Assembly: GCA_015484555.1 (NCBI GenBank)
Contig: WFMZ01000014.1
Location: 1 to 44,203 of the forward strand
Direction of reading: 5' to 3'
Source of the DNA: Hydrogenovibrio sp.
Lineage (GTDB): Bacteria > Pseudomonadota > Gammaproteobacteria > Thiomicrospirales > Thiomicrospiraceae
Length of the DNA: 44,203 bases
The notes below the pieces were generated by a model. It saw only the letters and a program-made list of their open reading frames with translations. It was not told where the DNA came from and ran no database searches. This document shows positions 37,181 through 44,203 of this stretch, piece after piece. A program made the position numbers and the translations under genes. Numbering within the stretch: the first letter of the stretch is position 1; every line of letters begins with the position of its first letter.

Positions 37181-38016
37181 TGACAGATGTTTATGCCGTT
37201 GTTGGCAACCCAATAGCGCATTCTAAATCGCCGCTTATTCACCGTTTGTTTGCTGAACAAACGGGGCAAGATATGGTGTATGAGGCTATTCGTATTGATG
37301 ACGAAGCAACCAATTTTAAATATGAAGTGGCGGGTTTAATTTCCCGTGGTTATAAAGGGCTTAATATTACCGTGCCTTTTAAATTAGATGCTTTTGAACA
37401 AGCCACTAGCTTGTCAGAAAGTGCCAAAGTAGCCCATGCGGTAAACACTTATACCTTTACTGAAAAAGGCATTGAAGCTGATAACACCGATGGCATTGGC
37501 TTGGTAAATGATATTCAGCAAAATGGTGGCGTTAGCTTTGCCCATAAGCGTGTATTAATTTTAGGCGCGGGTGGTGCGGTGCAAGGCATTCTTGAACCCT
37601 TATTAGATGCACTGCCTGCCAGTGTTCATATTGCCAATAGAACGCCACAGCGAGCAGAAGTGTTAGGTAAACGTTTTGAAACCGATATTCCTATTAGTGC
37701 CAGCGGTTGGGATGCTATTCCAGAGAAAGCTTCTGGTTATGACATTATTATTAATGGCACTTCTGCCAGTTTAGAGGGCAAGCTACCGCCAATTTCGCCA
37801 GGGGTGGTCGGTGAAAATAGCTTAGTGTATGACATGATGTATGGTGATAAGCCCACTGTGTTTATGGACTGGGCAAAACAAACTCAACCTAGCTGTCAAA
37901 CAATGGATGGTTTAGGTATGTTGGTGGGTCAGGCCGCAGAAGCCTTTTATTTGTGGCGTGGTGTGCGTCCAGAAACCGCTCCGGTTATCGCCGAAGTTCG
38001 TGCATTAATGGCATAA
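37180..38016 (+). CDS. aroE: shikimate dehydrogenase
   Basis: Reduces 3-dehydroshikimate to shikimate with NADPH, feeding aroK. The 278-aa protein shows NPIAHSKSPLIH, LNITVPFK (catalytic Lys), ADNTDGIGL, LGAGGAVQGI (Rossmann loop), NRTPQRAE (phosphate-binding) and DGLGMLVGQA. The start codon overlaps the hemB stop. Bases 37791-37811 inside the gene match the dispersed repeat core over 15 contiguous bases, encoding ISPGVVG between strands. Confidence 0.95.
37791..37811. repeat. dispersed repeat match inside aroE
   Basis: AATTTCGCCAGGGGTGGTC at 37791-37809; 15 bases (TCGCCAGGGGTGGTC) match the consensus exactly, while the A tract is changed to ATTT. The reading frame is intact and the encoded residues fit the aroE family, so this may be a chance or co-opted match. 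Confidence 0.5.
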
Positions 38017-38194
38017 AATACTGCCATTAACGCTTAGAATTTTTCATATCTATTTCAATACATTACTTTATTTATCCCCTTTCAAATAATCGTATAGCTA
38101 TAAAGTATAAGTATTCTAATATTAATTTTTTTAATAAAGGTTCTTGATTTAACGCAGGAAAAGAGTGGTCTTGGGTTTATCGGAAGGTAACCTG

Positions 38195-38518
38195 ATGCAA
38201 AAAACAATGGACAAGTTTTCGGGTAAATTTAATGATGTGGGTATGGCTTTAAATACATCGCTAGATAACTTATCAAGTTTAATTTTAGATACCAATGTTG
38301 CCGTCCATAACTTGACGGATAGTGTTGAGCAGATTCATCAGGGTAGTCAAGATTTAAATGGTCGAACCCAAGAGCAAGCTTCGTTTTTAGAAGAAAGCTC
38401 TGCGGCAGCAGAGTCAATGCGACATGAAGCTCAAGATTTAAGTGAACTCGTTCGCCGCTTTAAGATTAGTGACAAGGATGCTTCTCAAGTGTCCTTAACC
38501 TTAGCGGATAAAACTTAG
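38195..38518 (+). pseudogene. chemoreceptor (MCP) signalling-domain remnant
   Basis: A 107-aa helical fragment of a methyl-accepting chemotaxis protein. DLNGRTQEQASFLEE matches the entry helix of the MCP cytoplasmic hairpin, and AAAESMRHEAQDLSELVRRFKI matches its C-terminal exit helix, but the roughly 150-180 residues between them, including the CheA/CheW-binding tip (EAARAGEQGRGFAVV region), are missing. No sensor domain or membrane helix is present. It looks like an in-frame deletion joining similar LEE(A/S)AA segments. The ATG has GGAAGGT upstream, so it may still be expressed; a GTG at 38165 is an alternative start. Confidence 0.7.
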
Positions 38519-38538
38519 TTTCCAGTTAGCTCTCAGCA

Positions 38539-39075
38539 TTAGCTTTCAGTATTTTTTTGAAAGTCATTTTTTAGTTTCACATAGTGTTTAGCGGAATACT
38601 GAAAAAAGGCTTTCTCATCATCTGTTAGTGGTCGAATTTGTTTCACAGGCGACCCTAAATAAAGGAATCCTCCTGCTAAAACCTTGCCTGCGGGCACCAA
38701 AGCATGGGCACCTATTAAGGTCTGCTTGGGAACAACTGCATTGTCTAATATAATCGCTCCCATCCCAATTAAACATTCATCTTCAATAATACAGCCATGT
38801 AAAATGGCATTGTGCCCAACCGTCACATCCTTGCCTACAATACAATGAGAGCCTTTTGAAACGGGTGAATCGTGCGTACAGTGTAAAACAGCGCCGTCCT
38901 GAATATTACTTCGGTCGCCAATTTGAATGTTATTAACATCTCCCCGCAAGGTGGCATTCGGCCAAATGCCAACGTCTTCGCCTAATGTGCATTTTCCAAT
39001 CACGACGGCAGACTCATCTACCCACGCAGTTTGCGCTAGATTAGGGGTGATGTCTAAGTATTTTCTAATTGCCAT
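38539..39075 (-). CDS. gamma-carbonic anhydrase-like protein (YrdA family)
   Basis: A 178-aa left-handed beta-helix hexapeptide-repeat protein of the gamma-carbonic anhydrase family. Repeats run from about 17 to 145, and the metal-ligand histidines are in GAVLHCTHDSP and VTVGHNAILHG. Many YrdA/PaaY proteins of this type bind metal but have weak or unproven carbonic anhydrase activity. In a carbon-fixing sulfur oxidiser a role near inorganic carbon is tempting but unsupported by its neighbours. It diverges from the formate/nitrite channel gene. Confidence 0.9.
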   Translation of the reverse strand: MAIRKYLDITPNLAQTAWVDESAVVIGKCTLGEDVGIWPNATLRGDVNNIQIGDRSNIQDGAVLHCTHDSPVSKGSHCIVGKDVTVGHNAILHGCIIEDECLIGMGAIILDNAVVPKQTLIGAHALVPAGKVLAGGFLYLGSPVKQIRPLTDDEKAFFQYSAKHYVKLKNDFQKNTES

Positions 39076-39209
39076 TGTTCTGTTGCCTTATATAAGAGAT
39101 TCAAGGAATAATATTTAAACATAGCTTCATAAGTATTTTTTAAGAAAAACAACTTGCTTTTGGTAGGTACTAGCACGGATAATATCCTTTTTTAATCAGG
39201 GGAAAAGCA

Positions 39210-40019
39210 ATGTCATATTTAGAACCAACAGAGTTTGTGACGAAACTAGTCGATGCCGGCGAATCAAAAGTTTATATGTCAACAAAAGACACGTTAATTC
39301 GTGCTTACATGGCGGGTGCTATTTTAGCCTTGGCTGCTATTTTTGCCATTACCGTCGCGATGAAAACGGGTTCACCTCTGTTAGGTGCAGTGCTTTTCCC
39401 AGTTGGTTTTATCATGCTTTATTTAATGAAATTTGATTTGTTAACGGGTGTGTTCATGCTGGTTCCTTTAGCATTAATTGACAAAAGACCTGGTGTAACA
39501 GCCAATCAAGTACTTCGCAACTGGGGTTTGGTTTTTGTTGGTAACTTCTTTGGTGCCATGACGGTAGCCCTTATTATGGCCTTTATTTACACCTTTGGCT
39601 TTACCACTAGTGGTGGCGCGATAGCCGATAAGGTTGCACATATTGGTGAAGCCAGAACAATAGGTTATCAAGAGCACGGCTTAATGGGGTGGATTACTGT
39701 ATTTATTCGCGGTATTCTTTGTAACTGGATGGTTTCAATGGGTGTGGTAGGCGCAATGATTTCAACTTCTGTTACGGGTAAAGCCTTGGCAATGTGGATG
39801 CCAATTATGTTGTTCTTTTACATGGGTTTCGAGCACTCAATCGTGAACATGTTCCTATTCCCTTTTGCTTTAATCATGGGTGGTGACTTTGGTATTCCAG
39901 ATTATCTACTATGGAATGAGTTACCCGTTGTACTTGGAAATATGATTGGTGGTTTAGCCTTTACGGGTTTAATGTTATATGCAACACACATTAAGACGGG
40001 TCCTAAAAGATCACTTTAA
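39210..40019 (+). CDS. formate/nitrite transporter (FNT) family channel
   Basis: A pentameric inner-membrane channel for formate, nitrite or hydrosulfide. The 269-aa protein has six membrane helices and the FNT signature in RGILCNWMVSMG and GFEHSIVNMF with the central histidine. The split second helix contains a LLTGVF segment near LMKFDLLTGVFML. AGGGGA precedes the ATG. Substrate cannot be fixed by sequence; nitrite is favoured because PP2C/kinase fusions like its neighbour are often next to nitrogen-oxide transport genes. A terminator separates it from that gene. Confidence 0.88.
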   Translation: MSYLEPTEFVTKLVDAGESKVYMSTKDTLIRAYMAGAILALAAIFAITVAMKTGSPLLGAVLFPVGFIMLYLMKFDLLTGVFMLVPLALIDKRPGVTANQVLRNWGLVFVGNFFGAMTVALIMAFIYTFGFTTSGGAIADKVAHIGEARTIGYQEHGLMGWITVFIRGILCNWMVSMGVVGAMISTSVTGKALAMWMPIMLFFYMGFEHSIVNMFLFPFALIMGGDFGIPDYLLWNELPVVLGNMIGGLAFTGLMLYATHIKTGPKRSL

Positions 40020-40045
40020 GCATGAATTAATGATTAATTAACGAT

Positions 40046-40076
40046 AAAAAGGGTTTCTATTTTGAAGCCCTTTTTT
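40046..40076 (+). terminator. intrinsic terminator or attenuator between FNT and the kinase gene
   Basis: AAAAAGGGTTTC (40046-40057) pairs with GAAGCCCTTTTTT (40064-40076) with one G-U pair and a 6-base loop. It ends 17 bases before the next ATG, so the downstream gene must depend on read-through or a promoter that I cannot see. Confidence 0.8.
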
Positions 40077-40093
40077 ATTTCTGGGTACTTATT

Positions 40094-41824
40094 ATGAAAC
40101 ATTCTCTTCAAATTAGTTCTGGCGCCTATTCGAGTAAGGGCAGAAAAAAGCTTAACCAAGACTTTCACGGAACCTCTGTTCCGAGTGAGCCACTTTTAAC
40201 CTCTAAGGGTGTTGCTACCGCACTTGCGGATGGTATTAGCAGTAGTCAAGTTAGCCAAGAAGCCAGTGAAACGGCAGTGGTAAATTTTTTAGACGATTAC
40301 CTGTGTACCTCTGAAGCCTGGTCGGTTAAAAAGTCAGGTTTCCATGTCTTAAATGCCGTGAATTCTTGGTTAGTGTCTTTAACGCAAAAAAGTGATCATC
40401 GTTTTAACAAAGACAAAGGCTATGTTTGTACCTTTAGTGGCTTGGTAATTAAATCTCGAACCGCCCACCTTTTTCACGTGGGCGATAGTCGCATTTATCT
40501 ATTGCGTCATAACGAGCTAAAACAGCTGACAGAAGATCATCGTATTTGGTTGTCGGAAGATAAAAGTTACCTAAGTCGTGGTTTAGGCATCAACCCAACG
40601 TTAGAGATAGACTATCAAGCGTTGACAGTGGAAGAGGGTGATCAATTCCTGCTCACCACAGATGGCATCTATGAATTTTTGTCTGAAGATGAAATGGTCG
40701 CCATCATTAATCAAGGTGACGACCTAGAATCTGCGGCAAAACAGCTTGTTGAACAAGCTTATGAAGCTAATAGTGATGACAACTTAACCGTTCAGTTGTT
40801 GCGAGTAGAAACCCTGCCAGAACAAGATTCTAGTGAGCTTTATAAAGAACTCACGGTTTTGCCTTTTCCGCCCGTTTTAGAACCAGGGCAAGAGTTTGAT
40901 GGTTATAAAATAGTGCGAACCTTGTCGGTCACCAGCCGTAGTTCGGTTTACTTAGCAACTGATGTCACTTTGCCCGATTCTCCTAAGGTGGTCATTAAAG
41001 TGCTGTCTGCAGATAAGCATGATGATAATGCCTATATAGAACGCTTCTTAATGGAAGAATGGGTTGCGCGCCGTATTAATAGCCCGCACGTTTTAAGAGC
41101 GTGCGAGCAAAAACGTAAGCGTAATTTTATGTATATTGTCACCGAGTACATAGAAGGGCAAACCCTTGCACAATGGATGATTGATAACCCTAAACCCAAT
41201 ATTGAACAGGTTCGTAATCTTATTGAACAAATTGCAAAGGGGTTAAATGCCTTTCATCGTCAAGAAATGTTGCACCAAGATTTAAAGCCAGAAAATGTCT
41301 TAATCAACCAAGAAGGGGTGGCTAAAATCATCGACTTTGGGGCAACCAAAGTGGCCGGTATTTCAGAAATATTAAGCCTAGATACGCACCAAGATATTTT
41401 AGGTACCGCACAATATACCGCGCCAGAATACTTCCTAGGCGAAGCAGGTTCTGCCCGTTCAGACAACTTTTCTTTAGCGGTTATTGCCTATCAAATGTTG
41501 TCAGGGCGTTTGCCTTATGGCACTAAGGTGGCCCAGTCAAGAACCAAGGCTTCGCAAGACAAGTTGCGTTATGTTTCGGTGTTGAATGAAAAGCAAGAAA
41601 TTCCCGTGTGGATCGACTTCACCTTAAAGAAAGCACTACAACCTAATCCGCTCAAGCGTTATGCAGAATTAACCGAATTTGTTTATGACTTGCGTCATCC
41701 AAACAAAGAGTTTATGAACAAAACGCGTCCGCCTTTGTTAGAGCGTAACCCGCTTGCTTTCTGGAAAGGCTTGTCATTATTTTTAGCTATCGTGGTTGTT
41801 TATCTATTGGCTTCGCCTGTTTAA
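40094..41824 (+). CDS. bifunctional PP2C phosphatase / serine-threonine kinase
   Basis: A 576-aa fusion. The N-terminal PP2C-type phosphatase domain (about 1-250) has NQD (21-23), ADG (45-47), FHVGDSRIYLL, TTDGIYEFL and SDDNLTV metal-binding motifs. A protein kinase domain (about 270-545) has the ATP-anchoring lysine in VVIKVL, catalytic loop HQDLKPEN (about 394, with HQD replacing HRD), IDFGATK (DFG, about 414) and TAPEY. The glycine-rich loop reads LSVTSRSSVYLA and lacks the usual glycines. A single C-terminal membrane helix (about 553-573) tethers it. Placed after an FNT channel, it may set that transporter's phosphorylation state; this is inference. Confidence 0.9.
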   Translation: MKHSLQISSGAYSSKGRKKLNQDFHGTSVPSEPLLTSKGVATALADGISSSQVSQEASETAVVNFLDDYLCTSEAWSVKKSGFHVLNAVNSWLVSLTQKSDHRFNKDKGYVCTFSGLVIKSRTAHLFHVGDSRIYLLRHNELKQLTEDHRIWLSEDKSYLSRGLGINPTLEIDYQALTVEEGDQFLLTTDGIYEFLSEDEMVAIINQGDDLESAAKQLVEQAYEANSDDNLTVQLLRVETLPEQDSSELYKELTVLPFPPVLEPGQEFDGYKIVRTLSVTSRSSVYLATDVTLPDSPKVVIKVLSADKHDDNAYIERFLMEEWVARRINSPHVLRACEQKRKRNFMYIVTEYIEGQTLAQWMIDNPKPNIEQVRNLIEQIAKGLNAFHRQEMLHQDLKPENVLINQEGVAKIIDFGATKVAGISEILSLDTHQDILGTAQYTAPEYFLGEAGSARSDNFSLAVIAYQMLSGRLPYGTKVAQSRTKASQDKLRYVSVLNEKQEIPVWIDFTLKKALQPNPLKRYAELTEFVYDLRHPNKEFMNKTRPPLLERNPLAFWKGLSLFLAIVVVYLLASPV

Positions 41825-41894
41825 AAACCGCTTTTATCCAGACAATTAGTGAGTTTCTTTACTCGTTTGCATAGCAATCATCACTCTTTATAAC

Positions 41895-41916
41895 AGCCTA
41901 GCTATTCTGCTAGGCT
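41895..41916. other. 8-bp stem-loop upstream of dbpA
   Basis: AGCCTAGC (41895-41902), loop TATTCT, GCTAGGCT (41909-41916). It is followed by AAGTTTGTT rather than a T run, so it may be a weak terminator for the kinase gene or an operator near the dbpA promoter. Confidence 0.45.
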
Positions 41917-41924
41917 AAGTTTGT

Positions 41925-41930
41925 TATAAT
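41925..41930 (+). promoter_or_regulatory. -10 element of dbpA
   Basis: Perfect TATAAT, about 27 bases before the dbpA ATG, giving a leader of about 20 nt. No good -35 hexamer is visible. Confidence 0.45.
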
Positions 41931-41957
41931 GCCCCTAATTGTATTTTAGGTTTTATT

Positions 41958-43343
41958 ATGTCCTCTCCCTCTCGCTCGTTTGCCTCCTTAGAGATCGCCC
42001 CTGGTCAGCTTAAAAACTTGATGCTAATGGGTTATGAAGAAATGACAGATATTCAAGCGGCTGCCTTACCTTTTGGCTTGGATGGGCGTGACCTAATTGC
42101 ACAAGCTAAGACTGGTAGTGGTAAAACCGCTGCCTTTGGTATTCCTTTATTGGACAATGTAAATTCATTGACCTTGCAAGTACAGGGTTTGGTTATTTGC
42201 CCAACCCGCGAGCTAAGTAACCAGGTTGCAGAAGAATTAAGACGACTGGCTAAATATAAAGATAATATGAAAATTGTGGTACTGGGGGGCGGCACCTCAA
42301 TTGGCCCACAAATTAAATCTCTAGCACACGGCGCACACGTTGTTGTAGGAACTCCAGGACGTATTCGTGACCATATTGAAAAAGAAAACTTAGATTTAAG
42401 CGATGTACAAACCCTTGTGCTAGATGAAGGCGATCGTATGTTAGCGATGGGCTTTGTAGAAGACATTAACTTCATTGTTAAAGAAACGCCTAGAACGCGT
42501 CAAACCTTCTTATTTTCAGCGACCTTTCCAAATGATATTGTTCAAATCTCAAAACGTTTTCAAAATGATCCTGAAGAAATTATTGTCGAATCTCACCACA
42601 CTCGTGCGGTGATTGATCAGCAGTTTTATATTTGCCAGCACAGCCAAAAGTTATCTGCTTTGACGACCTTAATTGGCCATAATAAGTTGAACCATGCCAT
42701 TATTTTTTGTAACACCAAACAGTTGGTGGCAGAAGTGGCGAAGTACTTAAAAGACAAAGGGTTAAGCGCCATTCCTTTACATGGTGATATGGAGCAGAGA
42801 GAACGAGAGCAGGTACTTGTTCAATTTAAACACCGAAGTGCGAACTTCTTAGTGGCCACCGATGTGGCAGCACGAGGCTTAGATATTGAATCTTTACCTG
42901 CGGTCATCAACTACGAATTGCCTCGTGATCAAGATACCTACGTTCACCGTATTGGTCGAACGGGCCGTGCGGGTAAAGAAGGGATGTCTTTAACCATCTT
43001 TACAGAAAAAGAACGATTTAAGCTAGGCCAGTTAGGTCAGCGAATGGATCAAGTGTTTGAATATGAATCTATCGATAGCTTGCCTAATAATAGACTTATT
43101 CCGCAAGAGCCGGAGTTTGTTACCCTGTATATTTCGGGTGGACGAAAAGACAAGCTTCGTAAAGGGGACATATTAGGTGCCTTAACCAAAACCGCGGGCA
43201 TTGAAGGGCAATATGTGGGTCAAATTGATGTGGCAGACCGCTCTAGTTTCGTTGCCATTGCTCGCTCTGAAGCACGTAACGCAGCGAGTAGATTAAACCA
43301 AAACAAGATTAAAGGCCGAAAATACAAAGTAGGCTTTTGTTAA
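41958..43343 (+). CDS. dbpA: ATP-dependent RNA helicase DbpA
   Basis: A DEAD-box helicase that acts on 23S rRNA in large-subunit assembly. The 461-aa protein has the Q motif region (LMLMGYEEMTDIQAAALP), Walker A AKTGSGKT (about 50-57), PTRELSNQV, TPGRI, FSATFP, HGDMEQRERE, DVAARGLDI and HRIGRTGRAG. The C-terminal RNA-binding domain (VTLYISGGRKDKLRKGDILGAL...) is the one that directs DbpA to 23S rRNA. Motif II reads DEGD instead of DEAD; the metal-binding Asp and Glu are kept. A repeat copy follows 15 bp after the stop. Confidence 0.93.
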   Translation: MSSPSRSFASLEIAPGQLKNLMLMGYEEMTDIQAAALPFGLDGRDLIAQAKTGSGKTAAFGIPLLDNVNSLTLQVQGLVICPTRELSNQVAEELRRLAKYKDNMKIVVLGGGTSIGPQIKSLAHGAHVVVGTPGRIRDHIEKENLDLSDVQTLVLDEGDRMLAMGFVEDINFIVKETPRTRQTFLFSATFPNDIVQISKRFQNDPEEIIVESHHTRAVIDQQFYICQHSQKLSALTTLIGHNKLNHAIIFCNTKQLVAEVAKYLKDKGLSAIPLHGDMEQREREQVLVQFKHRSANFLVATDVAARGLDIESLPAVINYELPRDQDTYVHRIGRTGRAGKEGMSLTIFTEKERFKLGQLGQRMDQVFEYESIDSLPNNRLIPQEPEFVTLYISGGRKDKLRKGDILGALTKTAGIEGQYVGQIDVADRSSFVAIARSEARNAASRLNQNKIKGRKYKVGFC

Positions 43344-43357
43344 GACAAAATACACTA

Positions 43358-43377
43358 CCCACCCCTGGCGATTTTTA
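43358..43377. repeat. dispersed repeat, solo copy after dbpA
   Basis: CCCACCCCTGGCGATTTTTA on the + strand, with the flank GGTTTGAAAG also similar to the copy at 5276. No facing arm. Confidence 0.85.
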
Positions 43378-43439
43378 GGTTTGAAAGTCGGTTAATCCAG
43401 TAAAGCTGTGGGTTTTTATAATTTTATGGAGAAGTAACT

Positions 43440-43874
43440 ATGTTGGTATGTGGTGTTGAATTAACGGGTGATGAGGCAATTATTTGTTTGCTAAAGATGG
43501 ATGGTGATATTTTTCACATGCCAGATTGCCGTGTAAAGCGTATTAGCTGTGCAAACCCAGATGTTAAAAATGAGCTGGAATACTTCCAGAAGACTTTTTT
43601 AAAGCTGGTTGAAGACTATAAAATTGAACGCATTGTTATTAAAGAACGCATGAAGCGTGGAAAGTTCCAAGGCGGCGCCAATGGCTTTAAGCTAGAAGCC
43701 GCTATTCAGCTAATGGGTGATGTTAAAGTGACTTTAATGTCAGGTACCAACCAAAAAGCAGCCTTAAAGCATTATCCTTTGCCGTTTAAGTTTGAAGAAA
43801 CAGGTTTAAAGAAGTTTCAAGAAACCGCTTTCATGGCAGCCTTTGCTTACCTAGGTGGACAGTACGAGTGGTAA
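43440..43874 (+). CDS. DUF3010 family protein
   Basis: A 144-aa protein of the DUF3010 family, found in gammaproteobacteria; its role is unknown. The N-terminus MLVCGVELTGDEAIICLL and the later RIVIKERMKRGKFQGGANGFKLEAAIQ suggest an RNase H-like/Holliday-resolvase-type fold with an early strand followed by a glutamate, but I could not assign active-site residues. GGAG lies upstream of the ATG at good spacing. It follows dbpA by about 100 bp, with a repeat copy between. Confidence 0.85.
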   Translation: MLVCGVELTGDEAIICLLKMDGDIFHMPDCRVKRISCANPDVKNELEYFQKTFLKLVEDYKIERIVIKERMKRGKFQGGANGFKLEAAIQLMGDVKVTLMSGTNQKAALKHYPLPFKFEETGLKKFQETAFMAAFAYLGGQYEW

Positions 43875-43894
43875 ATAACTTTATCTAATATATC

Positions 43895-43922
43895 TAGGCG
43901 CTGAAAAACCTTTTGGCGCCTA
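43895..43922 (+). terminator. stem-loop after DUF3010
   Basis: TAGGCGC (43895-43901) and GCGCCTA (43916-43922) around a 14-base loop, 21 bp past the stop. The T tail (AGTATTTT) is poor, so terminator function is moderate. Confidence 0.55.
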
Positions 43923-43933
43923 AGTATTTTAAG

Positions 43934-44104
43934 CTACGCCGTACAGTCGTTATAGTGTAACGAGGGGTTATCTTCTAGCAACTTGGTAAACTCTGTTTTA
44001 CTCATTGTTTTTGAGCATAGATATAGCCTTGAGATAGGTCGCCCCCTTCTGCAATCAAGCCATAGCGCCGCCCTCTTTTTTAGGCTGATAGTGGTTTTTA
44101 TCAT
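43934..44104 (-). CDS. possible 56-aa reading frame, perhaps frameshifted
   Basis: The ATG at 44104 follows GAGG at normal spacing, and AT-rich promoter-like DNA lies before it. The frame reads MIKTTISLKK and then becomes unlike coding sequence. Skipping one A in the A6 run at about 44074-44079 would give RRYGLIAEGGDLSQGYIYAQKQ and a stop overlapping a second ATG (MSKTEFTKLLEDNPSLHYN...). This may be a broken gene; I do not recognise it. Confidence 0.3.
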   Translation of the reverse strand: MIKTTISLKKRAALWLDCRRGRPISRLYLCSKTMSKTEFTKLLEDNPSLHYNDCTA

Positions 44105-44203
44105 AGATCCCTCACTTTGTGACTATAAATATATATAATAATATAATAATATATTAAAGTATTTTTTAAGATTAAAAAGATAAAGAGCTGTCTTGAATAA
44201 TAT

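Larger units (their letters stand above)
43875..44203. other. AT-rich 329-bp end region
   Basis: After DUF3010 it holds one stem-loop, a possible decayed minus-strand frame (43934-44104), and a very AT-rich tract of ATA/ATAAT units (about 44122-44160). Nothing else is recognisable, and the window ends here. Confidence 0.5.

Overview
This window looks like a chromosomal segment of a sulfur-oxidizing gammaproteobacterium, most likely from the Thiomicrospira / Thiomicrorhabdus / Hydrogenovibrio group. That placement is an inference from gene content: a soxCD-type sulfite dehydrogenase, sigma-32 rpoH, ubiA/ubiC, a split gmk-rpoZ-spoT-recG neighbourhood and modest GC. I see no rRNA, tRNA, CRISPR array, intact insertion sequence or prophage. 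Coding density is high, and nearly every large gene belongs to a recognisable family.

Layout. 1-5.3 kb: a small unknown gene and ubiA (+), then ubiC, recG, a TraB/GumN protein and ridA (-). 5.4-7.3 kb: a SpoIIAA-like STAS gene diverging from mntH, which has a clear promoter and a palindromic operator candidate. 7.4-15.1 kb (all -): gmk, kdnA, kdnB, kdsB, waaA, rpoZ, spoT. Here a lipopolysaccharide inner-core cassette, predicted to make and transfer 8-amino-Kdo, sits inside the usual gmk-rpoZ-spoT neighbourhood. 15.2-17.7 kb: aroK, aroB and a hexose-6-phosphate mutarotase (+). 17.7-23.3 kb: yfdX and a b561-type cytochrome, a 0.5-kb stretch without genes, rpoH, a second cytochrome b561, an unknown membrane protein and a metallo-beta-lactamase-fold hydrolase. 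23.4-27.8 kb: an unknown gene, then bax-like, luxS and mtnN (-), then pip and dtd (+). 28-35.4 kb: two unknown membrane-associated proteins, then the molybdenum cofactor genes moaC, moeA, moaE, moaD and moaA next to soxC and soxD, the molybdoenzyme that needs that cofactor. 35.6-38 kb: an unknown gene diverging from hemB-aroE. 38.2-41.8 kb: a chemoreceptor remnant, a gamma-carbonic anhydrase-like protein, a formate/nitrite-family channel and a PP2C-phosphatase/Ser-Thr-kinase fusion. 42-43.9 kb: a DbpA-type RNA helicase and a DUF3010 protein. The last 0.3 kb is AT-rich with a possible decayed reading frame.

The most unusual signal is a dispersed repeat with the core ACCACCCCTGGCGATTTTT, found at about nine sites. 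Seven are intergenic and near-perfect or paired, one is degenerate (17.8 kb) and one lies inside aroE. At 7.29 kb two copies face each other and form a 19-bp perfect hairpin between convergent mntH and spoT. At 12.0 kb a second pair has one decayed arm. The other copies are solo arms in either orientation. The STAS-mntH pair is bracketed by copies, and another copy lies at the kdnB-kdsB junction. It could be a DNA-uptake-type sequence, a REP/MITE-like element or a regulatory site; the window alone cannot decide.

Functionally, the window supplies chorismate (aroK, aroB, aroE) to ubiquinone synthesis (ubiC, ubiA), molybdenum cofactor to SoxC, CMP-activated (8-amino-)Kdo to WaaA, and the SAH detoxification / AI-2 route (mtnN, luxS).
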